Source: Orientallactaga sibirica
Taxonomy: Eukaryota; Chordata; Mammalia; Rodentia; Dipodidae
Reading direction: 5' to 3'
Length of the DNA stretch: 64,000 nt
Assembly: GCA_036365145.1 (NCBI GenBank)
Contig: JAEOAD010000982.1
Span: 8,086,001 to 8,150,000, forward strand
Shown piece after piece: positions 37,746-49,388 of the stretch. Made by a program: the position numbers and the translations under genes. The first letter of the stretch is position 1; the number at the start of each line of letters is the position of its first letter. The notes under the pieces were generated by a model. The model searched no databases and had not been told where the DNA came from. It worked only from the letters and a program-made list of their open reading frames with translations.

Positions 37746-38639
37746 GAAAGCCAGAAACTTACTAAACCATTTAGCATGTGGGGTCAAAACAACCTCATCT
37801 GAGCAGCCCTTTTTAAGGATATGAAGGTCTTTTTTACTTTATGCCAGCCATAAGTATTAAATAGCACTTGAGCATTAAGACTATAATGAATGCAAACAGG
37901 CAGGAAATGGAGTTAGTAATTCTCGAAGTGCAAGCAAACTTCACTTTTCATTACTAATTTCTTGGAACAGCCCATAATTTTGTTTCTCTAAGGACTTTCA
38001 AGGTTTTCAGCCTTTCCAACACTTTGTGATAAAAATCGTGGCAGTAAGTGGTGAGATGGAGGAAAAGAGCGCACACTACACTGCCACATGCCCCTCTCCT
38101 AAGAGAAGCAGAAAGGAGCAAAGCATTTCGGCGAAGTAGCTTTTAAAGGTGCTAGCACAGCCCACTGAAAGAAGCACACACAAACCATGCCTGATAGTTG
38201 AGAATACCTTATGAGCTTGCCACACTATCCTGTCCAGTTCATAAATGAAGAAGCCAAAGCTAGAAAAGATAGCTAGCTTTCTCAGATCTCACAGACTGGA
38301 GGTCACATTTGACCTCATGGCTTAAGTGGAACATAGGTGCTTCAGGTGGTATGGTATAATGCAGTGAGCTTTGGACAACGAATCACAATCTGGGGTTCAG
38401 GTCTAGACTTTACTGCCAGACTCAGCTACTTGGCTTGCTGCTCAAGCCAAGTGACCAAGCAACAAAGCACAGTGGAAAAACCTCCTGGGTCTGCATTTTA
38501 TCTCAGTTCATCGCAAACCAGCTCCTCATGGGTAAGTTGGGGCTGGGGCCCACTGGACTATTCTGAAGGTCTCTTCCAGCTCGAGGAGGCAGTACTTCTA
38601 CACCACACCCACTTAGGTGCAGCTGACTTCATCAAAGTC

Positions 38640-38785
38640 ACACATGGGGGCTCATACCTGTAACCCCAGCACTCAGGAGACTGAGACAGGGGAAATGGTC
38701 CAAGTTCAAGACCAACTTGAGTAACATAGTGAGCCACAGGTCAGGTTAGATAAACTACAGAATGAGGCTCTGTATCAAAAATGAT
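38640..38785 (+). mobile_element. Old B1-like SINE
   Basis: gggggctcatacctgtaacc to gaatgaggctctgtatcaaa. Confidence 0.65.
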
Positions 38786-39729
38786 GAGAGAGGGGAATGG
38801 ATGGGTTAAGACAGGAGGGGAGGAGAGATTTAGCTTTTCAGGCCAAACTGGGCTACACGCAATATGCTATCTCAAAACAGTTACCACTGAAGGGGTTTAG
38901 CCAAGGCAAGAGAAAATCAGATAAAGTCATCTTCGGTAAACATATAACTCAACCAAGTGAAGACTAAGTGACACAATAGAAAAAAGCACCTAAAATAAGA
39001 ACAAACAAAACTCTGGCCTACTTCTATAGTCTTACCAGTGAGTCAACACACCTAAAAATCAAGAGGTTCACTAAAGCAAAAAGGAGCATTTTTTTTTAAA
39101 AAAAGAAAGCTCACAGGAGCAAAAGAAATTCAAAGATAAGTCAGTGATGAAAAGAAAAACCTAAAGATAAGCAGAAACACTATTGTAATCCTATTTTTAA
39201 AGAACCGTGGGCTTGGAAAAGAAATCCAGGAATAGCTGTAACCTACTTTATGAAATCACAAACTGACATTTTTTGTATAGTCAAAGAGGCCTCCAAAACA
39301 GACCTTTAAACAGATATAATGAAGAAGAGTCAATCCGCCCTTCAACAAAGCCATAGGGGAATCATGTTTGATTCTGGTTGACCTCATTGAAGTCAGCACA
39401 TGATCAGCTGGTCAATTTATATGGCCACACAGGTTTGAATGCTGGTGCTACTGTTTTATATACCAAAAAAAGATGAAGACCCTTCAGTCTTCAGAGATGA
39501 AGGACATGTTAAAGGACAGGGGAAATTTATGAAATCATAAAAGTTGCAAAATGATCACCAAATCTAGAATAATCCCTAAGGTTTGAAAATTGATCTATTT
39601 TGGACATGAAAAAAAAAGTGTGGTAAAATCAGGACTAGCCAGGATGCTCAGACTCAGTTAATCAAATTCTTTAATCAAAGGATGGAAGTTTTTCCCAAGG
39701 CCATGTTTATAGAGAATTCAGGCTCTTAA

Positions 39730-40322
39730 ATTTTAAGAGTTAAATTGCTCATGCAGGGCTGATGGTGGAGAATACTGGGAAGACCCAGGATACATCAATA
39801 CATCAAGAATAGAGATTGGACTGTCTATCATGAGATGGGTCATCTTCACCTCATCTTCCCAGGCCCAGAAACCAGTACAGAGAAAGCGGTGACAAGAATA
39901 CTGCTCTTACAAAAAAAAAAAAAAAAAAAAAAGAAGAATACTGCTCTTACAGCTAGCCTAAAAACTAGTTCCAGGGAGATGGCAACAGACATGGTGGTCT
40001 CTTAAACCTCACCAAAACAGAGATGCAGACTCTACAGAGAAAGCAACCCTAAACCAGATCTCTATCTTACCTGCCAAGGCTCAAGGAACATTGCAGAAGA
40101 GGGAGCAGAAAGATTGCAAGAGCCTCAGGGTGGGTGGGCATAGGCTGAGGCACCATGTTCCTCCCCTCCCCTCAGACACTGACTGAGGCCTCTTGGTCCC
40201 CACAATGAATATCAACAACTCCACTGAAGAAGGCCCTCAGCAGAATTGGGGCAGGGGTGAGGCGGTATAAGAGTACAACCTTTTATAAAAAAAATTCAGT
40301 AAATAAAAAAAAAATTCAGTAA
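39730..40322 (+). mobile_element. L1 3'-UTR-like fragment
   Basis: gccaaggctcaaggaacatt, gaagagggagcagaaagatt and an A-rich end with AATAAA match the rodent L1 3'-UTR. It carries the poly(A)-only insertion at 39911. The left end is uncertain. Confidence 0.55.
39911..39933 (+). mobile_element. Poly(A)-only retro-insertion
   Basis: Twenty A plus AAG sit between perfect 17-bp direct repeats aagaatactgctcttac (39894-39910, 39934-39950). No other element sequence is present. It fits L1-machinery target-primed insertion that copied only a tail. Confidence 0.7.
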
Positions 40323-40347
40323 ATAATAAAAAATTCAAAAAACAAAA

Positions 40348-40456
40348 CAGTTTCAGATTTTGGAAATTATGTAATTTTGGAATATTTACATATGCATAAG
40401 GAGATATTGGGGGAAATCTAGATCTGAATACATAATTTATTTGTTTCATAAAATAC
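40348..40456 (+). mobile_element. Tigger-like DNA transposon relic
   Basis: tttcagattttggaaattat, ttggaatatttacatatgca and taaggagatattgggggaa follow the word order I recall for Tigger7-type relics. Confidence 0.45.
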
Positions 40457-40462
40457 CTTATA

Positions 40463-40676
40463 TGTGGGCTGGAGAGATGACTTAGCAGTTAAGGTGCTTG
40501 CCTGCAAAGCCTAAAGACCCATGTTCAACACTCCAAATCTCACATAAGCCAGACACACAAGGTGATGCAAGTGCACAAGGTCTCACATGTGTGCAAGATG
40601 GCACAAGTGTTGGAAGTTCAATTGCAGTGGCTGGAGGTCCTGGCATGCCAATTATCTCTCTCTCATAAAAAATTAT
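40463..40676 (+). mobile_element. B2-like SINE, long form
   Basis: ggctggagagatgacttagc head, with a repeated gcacaagg/gtgcaaga segment. aaaatacctt flanks both sides. Confidence 0.9.
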
Positions 40677-40896
40677 AAAAAATACCTTTTAGCATGAACT
40701 GAGAGTGAGTTTATAGAGTACCTTTAATGTTTATATGCATTAAACAAAGTTTCACTGGGTAGAATTTTATTCTTGTGAAGTGATGTCAGTTCTCAAAATG
40801 TTTTTGCTTTTGTACCATTTCATATTTCATATCTTTGGATTAGTGATCCTTAGCCTGCAGAACAATCTAACATAATCAGATTTAAAATGTGTCTGT

Positions 40897-41052
40897 GAGC
40901 TGGGTGTGGTGGTGCATGCCTTTAATCCCAACACTAGGGAGGCAGAGGTAGGAGGATCACTGTGAGTTTGGAGCCAGCCTGGGGCCATAGAGAGAGTTCC
41001 AGGTCAGCAAGGACTAGAGTGAGATCCTACCTTGAAGAAAAACAAACAAAAA
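40897..41052 (+). mobile_element. B1-like SINE
   Basis: gctgggtgtggtggtgcatg to an AAAC-rich tail. Confidence 0.88.
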
Positions 41053-41422
41053 AGTGTTTGTACTAGGTTAAAATATATATACCTAAATCTTAAAAAAAAA
41101 AATTAGGATTTAAGAATATGAACTGCTTTATACCATTATACAAAATAAGTGATAAGTATAGAGTGTTCTAGTGTCTAGGTAAAAATAAAAATGAAATAAC
41201 TTGGAAGAAAGACTAAATGATCATTTGTCCAATTCTATAAGAAAAAATATGTAGAAAATAAACATCAGCAAAATATAAAACACAAATTTTCCATGTAAAA
41301 ACAGAACCACAACCTAAACTTCCTACTGCACATGTGCAGCAAATAGAGAGGATCCCTTCCTCATCTTTCAATTTACAAAGAAGCAAAAGGAAGATCCAAA
41401 TACAAGTCAAAAAGTAAATTCT

Positions 41423-41533
41423 AGGCCAGGCATGGTGACGCACGCCTTTAATACCAGCACTTGGGAAGCTGAGGTGGAAGGATCACGGTGAGTTCAAGGC
41501 TACCCTGAGACTACATAGTGAATTCCAGGTCAG
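41423..41533 (+). mobile_element. B1-like SINE, 3'-truncated
   Basis: ggccaggcatggtgacgcac to gaattccaggtcag, where it ends without a tail. Confidence 0.85.
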
Positions 41534-42009
41534 TTTAAGTTTCGTTTAAGTCAGTGCTCCTAGATACACATTTGTACACATCTTTATGTACGTATAATGA
41601 TCCAAAAGTGATATAAGATTATCATCTGAATATTTAAAAAATATCAATACACAAGACTAGAATTATAGGAAGGATAGTAAAACTAGGCTAAACTAATAAA
41701 TTATACACAGCACCTTTTACGGAATAATCTCTATCAGGTACCTTTGTAGTCTGTGGTCATTTTTACTTCTTTTCAGAAGATCCAAATATCAAGCAGAAGA
41801 AAGTCAATGGAAAATTCTGGCTGGTTAGGTATTTCATAGCTAATGCTTCTCTATGGAAACTTATATTAATAGACAAATTCATAATACCATCATTCAGATT
41901 TCCTAAGAATTCTCTGAGACTTCAGATTTATGCTAATGTCAGAGTCATTAAAACAAAAAAAACTAATGAATGAAGTAATCTCAGATAAAAAATTGTCCCC
42001 AAACATTTC

Positions 42010-42092
42010 TTTTGGGAGGTGGCAGGAGGGACAACTGGGAATTGAACGTAGGCCTCCTGTGGTATTCTACCACTGATCCATACCCCAGCCCA
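42010..42092 (-). mobile_element. ID-like fragment
   Basis: Antisense gggaattgaacgtaggcctc to ccactgatccataccccagc. Confidence 0.55.
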
Positions 42093-42204
42093 CATTCCTT
42101 CTTCTCAGTAGTAGTTTTTGTCCCCACTCAGAGTAACAAAGTCTTTCAGGAAAATTCATGTTCAAAGATATTCATAAATGCTTAGAGTATCAAATCATAG
42201 GCAA

Positions 42205-42346
42205 GCCAGACGTAGTGGCGCACGCCTTTATTCCCAGCATTCGAGAGGCAGAGGTAGGAGGAGTGCCATGAGTTCAAGGCCAGCCTGAGATTACCTAGTG
42301 AATTCCAAGTCAGCCTGGGCCACAGCGAGACCTTACCTCGAAAAAC

Positions 42347-42386
<40 letters not shown>
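42205..42386 (+). mobile_element. B1-like SINE with 39-base A-tail
   Basis: gccagacgtagtggcgcacg start. The long pure A-tail suggests a recent copy. Confidence 0.92.
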
Positions 42387-42390
<4 letters not shown>

Positions 42391-42487
42391 AAGATGCTGA
42401 TAAATATCTAACAGAATTCTATCAGCTAATAACAAAGCCTTTTGTATATATTTCTATTGACCCAGTATAAATTGTAAAAATTGTTCC

Positions 42488-42640
42488 TAGCCAGGCATGG
42501 TGGCACACACCTTTAATCCCAGTGCTAGGGAGGCAGAGGTAGGAGGATCGCCATGAGTTTGAGGCCACCCTGAGAATACATAGTGAATTCCAGGTCAGCC
42601 TGGGCTAGAGCAAAACCCTACCTCAAAAAATAGAAAACAA
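42488..42640 (+). mobile_element. B1-like SINE
   Basis: agccaggcatggtggcacac to an A-rich tail. aaaaattgttcct and aaaaattgctctt flank it. Confidence 0.9.
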
Positions 42641-42727
42641 AACAAAAAAATTGCTCTTCCTGACCAAAATAGACTATTTGATTCTAAGAACTAGTAACTA
42701 GTTGCTATTATAACCTAAATCTTGTTT

Positions 42728-42905
42728 ACTATAAAGCCAATTTTTTAAAATATATTTTTATTAGTTATGTATATATACAGCCATGATGGTACCATCGCTA
42801 GCCTTCTCCCTGTCCTCCCCCCATGGGTTATGTGGGTCTTGTCCTATGTGGGTAGCCATTCGTTATGCAGGAGAAGCAATGACTCTGTGTATAATGACCG
42901 AAGTC
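42728..42905 (-). mobile_element. Truncated L1 3' tail
   Basis: In antisense it reads gatggtaccatcatggctg, then acataactaataaaaatat, matching the end of the L1 fragment at 32790-32850. Confidence 0.5.
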
Positions 42906-43274
42906 ATGGCTGTAACAATTAAAGCAAACTTTTTTATAATTTTAGTTTAACTTTACAAATTTAAGGTACCAATATCACCTTTTATTTATTATGAAAATAT
43001 GATTTCATTTTAAATGCTGATCCATTACTCAAGGATAAGGACCTCCTGAACTAAAAAAAATGGTTTACTTTAAAATGTAATCTCAAAATGTCTTACACAA
43101 ATTTGTGGATAAATATGAACTTAACAAGAGAATAGGAAAGTATCATAATTTTTCAAAACTAGCAGAAGGCAATATACATGTACACAAAATCTCCCTTGAT
43201 ATCATCAGTTAGAATATTAATTAGCTAGAATGTCAGTTAGACCAAGTACAGATCCTATTTTAGTTTAACAATAT

Positions 43275-43417
43275 ATTTTTTTGAGGTAGGGTCTCACTCT
43301 AGCCCAGACTGACCTGAAATTCACCATGTAGTCTCAGGGTGGCCTCAAACTCACCATGATCCTCCTATCTCTGCCTCCCGAGTGCTGGGATTAAAGGCGT
43401 GCACCACCACGCCCAGC
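43275..43417 (-). mobile_element. B1-like SINE
   Basis: Antisense copy with perfect 15-bp repeats ttagtttaacaatat on both sides. Confidence 0.93.
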
Positions 43418-43843
43418 TTAGTTTAACAATATTTTTACAGAATTATTTTATGTATCTCAACAAAAAATTTTAAATGTTAGATTTAGTATAATCATTGCTA
43501 CAATACTCAATATTTTCAGAGTAAACAATAAAAGATGAATGGAAGGGCATTATTATTATATCACTTCTTTTTTAAAATATAGGCCTGGTTGAAATTTAAG
43601 ATAATAAAACTGATTGGAATTAAATAGTTTACATGGGAGCTCAAGGGACATCTTTACCAGTATGAAACTATTTATGTACACTTCATACTCCAAAAGAGTT
43701 GTTTACCACATATATAGCTTTTATCCCTTTAAGATACTATTCTGGAATGAAGAAGATGGTCAAGACATAGAAGACAGTATAAGATGTCCCAGGGTTCTAA
43801 GCCAGCCTGGGCTACATAAGACACTCTTTAAGAAGCAAAATAA

Positions 43844-43989
43844 GGGCTGGAGAAATGGCTTAGCAGTTAAGGCGTTTGCCTGCGAAGCCAAAGGACTCCG
43901 GTTTGATTCTCCAGGACCCACATTAGCCAGATGCACAAAGGGCACATGCATCTGGAGTTCGTTTGCAGTGGCTACAGGCCTTGGCGTGC
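43844..43989 (+). mobile_element. B2-like SINE, left part (young-looking)
   Basis: Close to the family consensus as seen across this window. Target repeat aagcaaaataa at 43833-43843. The SINE is interrupted after ggcgtgc by the URR1-like element. Confidence 0.92.
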
Positions 43990-44345
43990 TATGGTAGTTT
44001 GAATATATGGCCCCCAATATATTCAGTGTTTTATTAGTATATAGTTTGCATCTGCAATCACCTTGCTAGAGGCAATGTCACTGGGTGGTTCTTAAGGTGT
44101 GGTGGTGGGTTTGAGATTCCATTGTAAAGATTTACAAAGTGTGCCTAATAGGAGTTCCTGAAGTGTGCTGTATGCCTTTTGGCTGTGTTTTTTTCTCTCT
44201 CTGCTTGGCCCTGTGAAGGCAGGCCAGCTTCTGCCATTATTGGAACTTCCCCTGGATCTGTAAGCTTCAATAAATAATATCCCTTTCTCCATAACTGTGC
44301 CTGGTCTGGAAGTTCATCTCAGTGAACCTGAAGCTGTCTGCTACA
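43990..44345 (+). mobile_element. URR1-like short element, copy 3 (nested in B2-like SINE)
   Basis: 356 bp from tatggtagtttgaatat to gctgtctgctaca. It splits a B2-like SINE, with CGTGC at 43985-43989 and 44346-44350. Internal AATAAATAAT and gtcactgggtggttctta are shared in pattern with copy 2. No coding capacity. Confidence 0.65.
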
Positions 44346-44400
44346 CGTGCCCATTCTCTCTCTCTCTCTCTGCTTGAGAATAAATAAATAATTTTTTAAA
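44346..44400 (+). mobile_element. B2-like SINE, right part
   Basis: cgtgcccattctctctctct and AAATAAATAATTT tail, followed by the second aagcaaaataa at 44401-44411. Confidence 0.92.
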
Positions 44401-44423
44401 AAGCAAAATAAAACCCTATTTTT

Positions 44424-44570
44424 TTTTTGGTTTTTCGAGGTAGGGTCTCACTCTGGTCCAGGCTGACCTGGATTAACTATGTAGTCTCAGGGTGACCTCG
44501 AACTCACTGCAATTCTCCTACCTCTGCCTCCCGAGTGCTGGGATTAAAGGCGTGCGCCACCACGCCCGGC
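44424..44570 (-). mobile_element. B1-like SINE
   Basis: Near-consensus antisense copy. ataaaaccctattttt lies on both sides. Confidence 0.94.
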
Positions 44571-45651
44571 ATAAAACCCTATTTTTGTTAACAATTATTA
44601 CTTTGGGTGGTCAATGATGCTTCTTGCCATTGTGCCCTCAAAGACAAATGTGCAGCTGGAAGTCCCTACACGCATGCAAGGGTGGTGCTTTGATCTAATG
44701 TTGCAACAACTCTTTTTGGAAGATCATCATCTATCTCTGTCATTAGCCCAAAGTCACTGCTCAAAAAGCCTATATCCTATGGTCTCACAGTGGGCTGCTT
44801 CCGTTAGACCACAGACCAAAGGCAAACAGTTTGAAGCATGTTCCCACCCAGAATAAGCTAAAAGCATTTTCCCAGTGCCTTCCTTTAAGACTGCCCTTAC
44901 AATGGCCATTCAAGTCCCTGGTAATAGGCATGTGCTCCACATAACCAGTACATCAGAGTTCGGTTACATCAAATGCTAGTGAATCTATCCTAGGAGTCTT
45001 TTATTAGCAGGCCCCTTTTATTATTTCATGCTTTCTAAGTCACTGAAGTGAGGGTGATGAAACTGTTCATAAATATAGAAGCTGATGTCTTACAGTGCTT
45101 AGTAATGTGTGCTGATGAAGCTAGGCTATACCACCAATCTTCAGGCTTCTCACTGGATACAGAGGCTGGTGCTATGCTGGCATCTTTTACCCCTAGACCA
45201 CTGCTTTTCATATGGGAGGTTGTGATTCAATCTGATACCACAAGAGGTATATTTATGAATTTATATAAGAGAAAGCAGAAAATGGAGTACCTCACATTAG
45301 TGAAATAGTTTGTGACACATTCGCTTTTGTTACATAGTACAGTATGTGTTTGGATATTGGGTTAGGATGTAACATATATTTTGACTAGAAAAGTTTGAAA
45401 CAATGCTGCATAGATCTCCTTCAAAGCCATGCAGACTTTCATCATCACCTTCTCTACTTTGACTATCTTTGGATGGACGACAGTCAAGATTACAAAACTA
45501 ATGAACTACTGAAATGCTTTACTTTAAACTTTACCCAGCACACTGTAATTTTAATATTATATTTGAAATGGCCTAAATGCATGATCAAGGCTCTCAAGCA
45601 TGGTATTACTTCTTAAAAAGCTTTTATTCTCTCAATGAATGAGTGTAAATA

Positions 45652-45678
45652 TAAACACACACACACACACACACACAC
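45652..45678. repeat. (AC)n microsatellite
   Basis: About twelve AC units in otherwise unique sequence. Confidence 0.9.
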
Positions 45679-45935
45679 TCCCAGTTATCTCTAATATTTA
45701 ACTCTGACTAGCAGCTAAAGATCACACAATACAGAAATCTTTTATACCATTCACTACTTGTGTAAACTACAGAAGTATTTGCTTAAAAACAACTTTCTCG
45801 TTTACTCTATATGGAAACAATGCAGTTAATAAGACTTCTATCCAGCCTTCGAGGCAAGAATTCCAATATTATAATTTAAAGCAAGATAAATTTTCTACTA
45901 TCATGAGGTGTGAAAGGAAATACGCTTCACTCAAG

Positions 45936-45968
45936 CTCCTTCAACTGCTGAGCCATCTCCCCAGTCCA
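45936..45968 (-). mobile_element. SINE head fragment
   Basis: Antisense actgctgagccatctcccca is an isolated B2-type head remnant about 130 bases from exon 4. Confidence 0.6.
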
Positions 45969-46099
45969 GGAGATGCAGTTCAAAACAAAGCATAATAGTA
46001 AATAAGTGATATTGACTAACTGACATTATGACTTTAAGATCTCAAGGACACACACACACATTTCATTTACCAATAAAGAAAGAAAGAAAAAAATGCTAC

Positions 46100-46145
46100 C
46101 TTCACTGTCCTTAAATTTCTTGATTGCCACAATTTCATGTGTTTC
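46100..46145 (-). CDS. CDKL5: CDKL5 exon 4 (ATP-binding Lys42)
   Basis: The 46-base exon encodes residues 34-48, ETHEIVAIKKFKDSE, with the invariant ATP-anchoring lysine Lys42 in the VAIKK motif. The following split codon completes in exon 5 as Glu49. Acceptor is tttgcag|GAA. The donor GAAG|gtagca lacks the usual G at intron position 5, so this small exon may depend on exonic signals. Its flanking introns are 12.8 kb and at least 17.9 kb. Confidence 0.95.
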
Positions 46146-47165
46146 CTGCAAAAGAAAAGGCAGAAGGAAAGTCATTCTCCAGTGTTTTCCCAAATGGGGA
46201 TCCTTATTGCCTGGGGATAGAACAGCAAAAACCCAAAGTACAAAGCTGGTCATCCTTTCCAGTCTTGGGAATCCATTTCTTGGTCCTAAAGTTTTCTCTT
46301 ACCACCACTCAGACACAAGAAGAAAGGAGAACAAGGAAGGCGAGAGGGAAGGGGACAAGAGCAGAGATGGTGACAAAGATCCTAAGCCCCACGTATCAGT
46401 GCCTTGTCTGCAAAGCTGCACAATGTAAAAGCAGTACTAAAAAAGTATAAAGATATGCAGAAATATTCATATACCTTTACTAACATTTTGGTTTGCTTTC
46501 AAGTAATTTTTTTCTCAAATTAGGATCATAATATTGTACATCTTGTTTTATGTTATTTTTATAGCACTTAATATTGTATAAATAACACTTTGACATAACA
46601 GTCACTTTTAAAGCTACCACTTATAGTGAATAGCTATTTAAACAGTCTATTGATCAACATACTTCAACATCTGCATCTTCATATCCGGAGTAAATTCTGC
46701 AGTGATACAGTCAATTCAAAGGACATGAACGTTAAAAGTTTGTAATACATACAGCCAAATTGATACTAAAACCACATCATTTCACAGTTCCCCTTAGCAA
46801 TGATAAGAATACCCAGTCTCCAATCAATGCCAAAACAACATGTAAGTACTTAATTTTTTTTAATTCAATGACATTAAAAGAAGTTTCCAAACATCACCTG
46901 GTAAATAAAATGGGAGTTACTAGAGTAAATAGTCTTCTTACTAATTCATGGAGAAAACATATTGCCATAATATGCCCAGGTTGTCACAATCATTGTGCCA
47001 TTTAGTATTTTATTATTAAGGAATATAACTCATTACTCATTGTTACATAATCAAATCTGATAAGGGCCTTTGTTGTTATGCTCACCATTTTTATGTCCAA
47101 ATTCCTTACTTAATTAAACTGATCATGGCTGTTTATTCACATTTATGTAGCTTGATATTTAAATG

Positions 47166-47371
47166 ATTTTTAAAATTTATTTATTTGAGAGAGGGAAAGA
47201 GGCAGAGAGAGAATGGATGTGCCAGGGCCTCCAGCCACTGCAAACAAACTCCAGGTGCATGCACCATCTTGTGCATCTGGCTTACATGGGTACTGGGGAA
47301 TCGAGACTTGAACCGGGGTCCTTAGGCTTCACAGGCAAGCGCTTAACCACTAAGCCATCTCTCTAGCCCCT
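47166..47371 (-). mobile_element. B2-like SINE
   Basis: Antisense copy. A small duplication (gaatcgagacttgaac) lies in the B-box region. Confidence 0.9.
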
Positions 47372-47383
47372 TTAATGCTTTTT

Positions 47384-47501
47384 TTTGTTTGCTTTTCAAA
47401 GTAGGGTTTCACTCTGGCTCAGGCTGACCTGGAATTCACTGTGTAGTCTCAGGGTAGCCTCGAACTCATGGCGATCCTTCTACTTCTGCCTCCTGAGTGC
47501 T
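47384..47501 (-). mobile_element. B1-like SINE, 5'-truncated
   Basis: Antisense copy that stops at gcctcctgagtgct, lacking the 5' end. ttaatgctttt flanks both sides, so the truncation arose at insertion. Confidence 0.9.
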
Positions 47502-48070
47502 ATTTTAATGCTTTTGTTCCTTAAATCTTTAGCCATTTGCAATTTACTTTAATATATAACAAGGCGAGGTACTCTGAACTGGACACAGTTTCTAAATTTT
47601 GAACCAATATTCCCAACCTGTTACATCTTAGCATACTTACATACACATGCTAGATTTGCTTTCAGAATTTTCTAGTCATCCCTAGTACACAGATCTGCTG
47701 TTATGCCAGAACCAGTTTCAATTATTGGGATGTTAAGCTTTTAAATTGATCTAGGGTTATAGATCCTGATCCTCTCATATCACTTTGTTAAATAAATGTA
47801 AGAATAGATTTTGACTAATAAATCTAATTTATAATTATACACACATGAGTTGTGCTATTTGATCTATATTTCTTTACATATTCATTTGTCTTCTCTGTTT
47901 ATCAACAGTCTTTTCTTCCAATGGTTTTCACATATTTGAGTGCCTGGTTGGCATTAATGTTTTTGTTCTGCCACAATATATCTCTGAATGGTTTTTGGAG
48001 GCAATATCCTAATTTCCTATCATCAGAACATTCTTACATATGCATGGCAAGTGATATAAAACTTTTGGGA

Positions 48071-48115
48071 ATGGCTGGTGTTATAGCTCAGTGGTAAAGT
48101 GTTTGATTAGCATAT
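48071..48115 (+). mobile_element. ID-like fragment
   Basis: gctggtgttatagctcagtg and gtaaagtgtttgattagcat, then a GA-rich stretch. Confidence 0.5.
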
Positions 48116-48569
48116 CTGATGCAGGAGGGAGAGAGAAAGGGAGGGAGGGAGAACACATTTTGGAGAAGGAAATCTGAAATTCTTACAAATTCCCTGTAAG
48201 CTTGTGTGTAACACCAAGCCCTGGAAAGTGCCACTCACATGTCAACTCTGTACATCTGTATACTTATTAAATAAAACAATCTTAAAGAATATAGGACTAG
48301 AGTGTCTAGCAACAAATCTATATATTAGATACTTTTCCAAGAGGAAGAAAATTAAAGGCTTTAAAAGAAGGCCTGCTGTTTTCTAACATAAAGAAATTAT
48401 AGTAAAAGCACTCAATACTCTAAATAAGGAATGACCGGATAGTCTCTGGTATTTGGTGCCATAGAAAAGAAGCCTGTAGTCAATTTGCAATTTTGTTCCA
48501 AAGTCGGTAACTTATTTTTTTCTGCCTAGGTACCACCAGAAGTTTTCCCTGAAATAAAAAAGTTGAGGG

Positions 48570-48839
48570 TTGGGCTGGAGAGATGGCTTAGAGGTTAAGG
48601 CGTCTGCCTGCTAAGCCTAAGAACGCTGGTTCCAATCTCCAGCGGTTCCAATCTCCAGGTCCCACATTTAGCCAGATGCAATGCCGCACTTGCCCACAAG
48701 GGGGTGCACACATCTGGATTTCGTTCACAGCAGCTGAGACTGCTGGCGCGCCCATCTCTGTCTCCCTCTCCTTCTCCATCTATCTCTCTCTGTGTCTCTC
48801 TCCAAAAATAAATAAAATAATTTTAAAAAAAAAAATTAA
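48570..48839 (+). mobile_element. B2-like SINE, first of tandem pair
   Basis: Long form containing a duplicated B-box segment (ggttccaatctccag twice). Flanked by aaaaagttgaggg words. Confidence 0.9.
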
Positions 48840-48850
48840 AAAAAGTTGAG

Positions 48851-49043
48851 GGCTGGAGAGAAGGCTTAGAGGTTAAGCACTTGCCTGTGAAGCCTAAGGA
48901 GCCCAGTTCAAGGCTCAATTCCCCAGGACTCATGTAAGCCAGATGCATAAGGTGGCACATGCATCTGGAGTTCGTTTGCAGTGGCTGAAGGCCCTGGTGC
49001 GTCCATTCTCTCTCTGTCTCTCTCAAATAAATAAGTAAATTTT
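48851..49043 (+). mobile_element. B2-like SINE, second of tandem pair
   Basis: ggctggagagaaggcttaga head. It is followed by a third aaaaaagttgag at about 49045-49057. Confidence 0.9.
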
Positions 49044-49174
49044 AAAAAAAAGTTGAGATTGCCTGACTATATCTAGAGAGCATGTATGTTTGTGTTTTGA
49101 GCTAATATTATCTGAAAATCACTGAAATTACACAAGTTTTCTTCTAATAATCTTGAATATTATTTCTACTCTTT

Positions 49175-49388
49175 TAAAAATTATTTATTTGACAGAGGGG
49201 GAAGAGAGGGAGCGAGAAAGAGAGCAAGCGAGCATGCGTGGGTGAGCCAGGGTCTCTTGCCACTGCAGATGAATTACAGATTCATGTACCACTTTGTGCA
49301 TCTTCCTCAACGTGGGTAACGAGGACTTGAACCCAGGTCATCAGGCTTTGAAGCAAGTGCCCCCAACTGCTGATCCACCTCTCCAGCC
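49175..49388 (-). mobile_element. B2-like SINE
   Basis: Antisense diverged copy with tctactcttt repeats on both sides. Confidence 0.9.

Noticed and set aside
44587..45650. Possible decayed hAT-type transposon (accactgcttttcatatggg region)
   Set aside because: Some words feel repeat-like, but I could not fix ends, inverted repeats or a second copy in the window.
46093..46450. Overlapping plus-strand frames across exon 4
   Set aside because: Shadow frames opposite the real CDKL5 exon 4.
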